Positions 14,107 through 17,188 of a stretch of 17,188 nt of DNA are shown piece by piece; the first letter of the stretch is position 1, and each line of letters opens with the position of its first letter. The stretch is taken from positions 1 to 17,188 of the forward strand of contig DOIU01000242.1 of assembly GCA_003511825.1 (NCBI GenBank). The letters are read 5' to 3'. The translations under genes and the position numbers were made by a program. Source of the DNA: Gammaproteobacteria bacterium. Lineage in GTDB: Bacteria; Pseudomonadota; Gammaproteobacteria; Granulosicoccales; Granulosicoccaceae. The notes beneath the pieces are model-generated. The model saw only the letters and a program-made list of their open reading frames with translations, was not told the origin of the DNA and made no database searches.

Positions 14107-14415
14107 CTCACCGGACCAATCCCTTGACCCACCTCATGACGAAAAGTCTACTGATATTGACACACATGACTGCTTTACACCGGATATTACAGATCGCCAC
14201 ACAACTCTCGACTGAAGATCCCTGAAGCAGCCTTGACCTTATGCCATAAGAAGCCTCTTATCATAGACAGGTTTGAACAGGCTAACAGTACAGTTTTGAA
14301 TACGCGCCGTCGCTTTAGCTGCCGATTTGCTATGGTGATTGCGAGAAAAACTCAGCGCCAAAGACAGTATGTGCCAACACACCGCGGTGATGAAGCGAGA
14401 TCCAGGCAGTGACTA
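14107..14415. other. Non-coding gap with clustered CTTAT/ATAAG half-sites
   Basis: About 309 bases between the kinase start and the guanine deaminase relic, with no convincing gene on either strand. At 14238-14261 three half-sites occur in a row: CTTAT-GCC-ATAAG, with the second arm also pairing onward as ATAAGA-AGCC-TCTTAT (14246-14261). The two palindromes share one arm, so they are alternative hairpins or adjoining operator sites. TTGACA at 14158-14163 (plus) lacks a clear -10. Otherwise nothing recognised; part may be decayed guanine deaminase sequence. Confidence 0.4.
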
Positions 14416-14832
14416 GTGTGGGCGCTCGTGGCGCACACCGTGGTGAAATCCTTCACCTGCGGGCGAATCCATCACACGATTTTGTTGGGCGAGCGGCCGG
14501 TGTTTGCGCACGCCATCCACCTGCGCGATGACGAATGGCAGCGTCTCGCAGAGAGCCAGTCCGCCGTGGCATTTTGCCCCTGCACTAACCTATACCTCGG
14601 CAGCGGCTTGTTTGACTATGCCCGCGCCCGATCCATAGGCATCCGAGTTGGCGTAGGCACGGACGTTGGCGCCGGTGACAGTCTGTCGATGCCATGGACC
14701 GAGGCGCGCGTGCAAAACGCGCGATCACTGGAGGACAAACTCTTCGCCCTCCTGATGTTGGGCGACGATCGATTGGTGCGGCAAACCTGGGTGCTGGGCA
14801 ATGCGCAGAAGCGCACCCAAAGTCTCGATTAA
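14416..14832 (+). pseudogene. guaD: Guanine deaminase fragment (decayed)
   Basis: 138-residue frame, about a third of a guanine deaminase (~430 residues). Guanine deaminase converts guanine to xanthine with a zinc ion in an amidohydrolase fold. From about residue 24 the match is clear by eye: LLGERPVFAHAIHLRDDEWQ with a metal-ligand type histidine, SAVAFCPCTNLYLGSGLFDY, and VGVGTDVGAGDSLSMPWTEA with the conserved aspartate. The first ~23 residues do not fit the family, and the N-terminal zinc motif (HxH) and most of the barrel are missing. After about residue 100 the similarity fades (LGDDRLVRQTWVLGNAQKRT), and the frame stops early at 14830-14832. There is no good ribosome binding site before GTG 14416. 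I read it as a gene relic three bases from the convergent prfC stop, not a working enzyme. Confidence 0.75.
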
Positions 14833-14835
14833 TTA

Positions 14836-16431
<1,596 letters not shown>

Positions 16432-16583
16432 GTATCTGATTTCCAATTTTTACGCGTGTTCGTACAAAAAAACGTTAACTCTAAGCCCTGATATTCAAGC
16501 AGTTTGCTAAGGCTTGCAGCCAGCAATTCCTACCATCAAAGCATTGATAAATTCGGACGCCATTCTAGCAAAATGACGCAGGA

Positions 16584-17188
16584 CTATAAATTCAGTACTG
16601 CTCTTAGCCTTGCTAACGCCTGCGCATGTTTTTCATTGGGCATCTTCGCCAGATTCATCTGCTTCCATTTAATGGCCGGAAGCTCACTGACGCCGTCCAG
16701 ATTGAGCAACCTCCAATCCGGTTTAAGATTTTTGAACGACAATAAAAAGTGTTTCTCACTATCCGTTAGTCCTTGGTTTATGAGCTCCACCAGGCGCTCT
16801 CTAACGGCCACTAGCTCTTCGAGCGGCACATCTGTCTCGGCCATGTTTGCAAACTAACCTGCATACGTGGCTGATAAATCTTTATAACGCGGTCTGAGCA
16901 ACTCTGCCATAGGTCGATTGTGGCTTGAGAGATAGACAATCAAGGCTTTGCGTATCTTGTCTGTTAAGCCTTCATTCTCTAAGAGCCACTTGACATCAAA
17001 TAGGTCTCTTGGATGTTGCCGATCCAGTGCTGCACAGATTTTACCGGCATAGAGATCGGCCAAATCCACTACTGGCACCTCGGCATAACCAAATTCATCT
17101 TCCACGGCTGCACAAACCTCCATAAGCTGCGGTTCGTGCACGGTCCCGCGCAATACTGGAGATAACTCTACTGAAGTGGACCCCGAAA
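16584..17188 (-). pseudogene. AbiEii-type nucleotidyltransferase toxin, interrupted by an in-frame amber codon; cut by window edge
   Basis: On the minus strand the frame enters from the right edge (STSVELSPVLRGTVHEPQL) and runs to TAG at 16854-16856. It then continues in the same frame as FANMAETDVPLEELVAVRER to a stop at 16584. The first part holds VVDLADLYAGKICAALDRQH followed by PRDLFDVKWLLENEG. The second holds INQGLTDSEKHFLLSFKNLK and LPAIKWKQMNLAKM. Both belong to one protein of the AbiEii/AbiGii toxin family (~280-300 residues; type IV toxin-antitoxin and abortive phage defence), as I recall it. A single C-to-T change of CAG to TAG would account for the split. The nucleotidyltransferase core (GSxxxDxD type) and any AbiEi antitoxin gene would lie beyond the window. 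Restart at ATG 16844 is possible but its ribosome binding site is poor. Confidence 0.8.

Overview
The window looks like a chromosomal piece (possibly a whole small contig, since genes run off both ends) of a gammaproteobacterium of moderately high GC. The basis is family content: gatCA divergent from mreBCD, slyX, rsmJ, an RF3 (prfC) and a DUF4870 membrane protein, with gene sequences of gammaproteobacterial type. I cannot name a genus. No rRNA, tRNA, CRISPR array or insertion sequence was seen.

Layout. 1-899 (minus): start of gatA, truncated by the window edge, and complete gatC. 1109-4781 (plus): a tight operon mreB-mreC-mreD-D-2-hydroxyacid dehydrogenase-slyX, with a plausible sigma70 promoter in front of mreB. 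4775-5362 (minus): a bc1-type Rieske-like protein that has lost all four [2Fe-2S] ligands but kept both disulfide cysteines. 5404-6204 (plus): rsmJ. 6212-8686 (minus): a PAS-GGDEF-EAL protein with an intact GGDEF motif and inhibitory site but a damaged EAL active site. 8960-9894 (plus): HCCA-isomerase/DsbA-family oxidoreductase overlapping a DUF4870 membrane protein. 9904-11106 (minus): class III CoA-transferase. 11402-12127 (plus): an unusual protein made of a histidine-kinase phosphoacceptor (DHp) segment joined directly to a receiver, without an ATPase domain. 12056-13999 (minus): a multi-TM/GAF histidine kinase converging on it with a 72-bp tail-to-tail overlap; its first transmembrane segment lies in another frame upstream, so the gene carries a frameshift. 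14416-14832 (plus): decayed guanine deaminase fragment. 14836-16431 (minus): prfC. 16584-17188 (minus): AbiEii-type nucleotidyltransferase toxin interrupted by one in-frame amber codon and running off the right edge.

Working together. The left half is housekeeping: tRNA amidation (GatCAB), the cell-shape machinery and rRNA methylation. The middle and right are signalling and accessory: a c-di-GMP protein, and a convergent kinase/DHp-receiver pair that may form a phosphorelay. The right end, from about 14.1 kb, holds a frameshifted kinase start, a guanine deaminase relic and a nonsense-interrupted toxin, so it looks like a decaying or recently rearranged stretch around a conserved prfC. The strongest candidates for something undescribed are the ligand-free Rieske protein and the split DHp-receiver/kinase pair.
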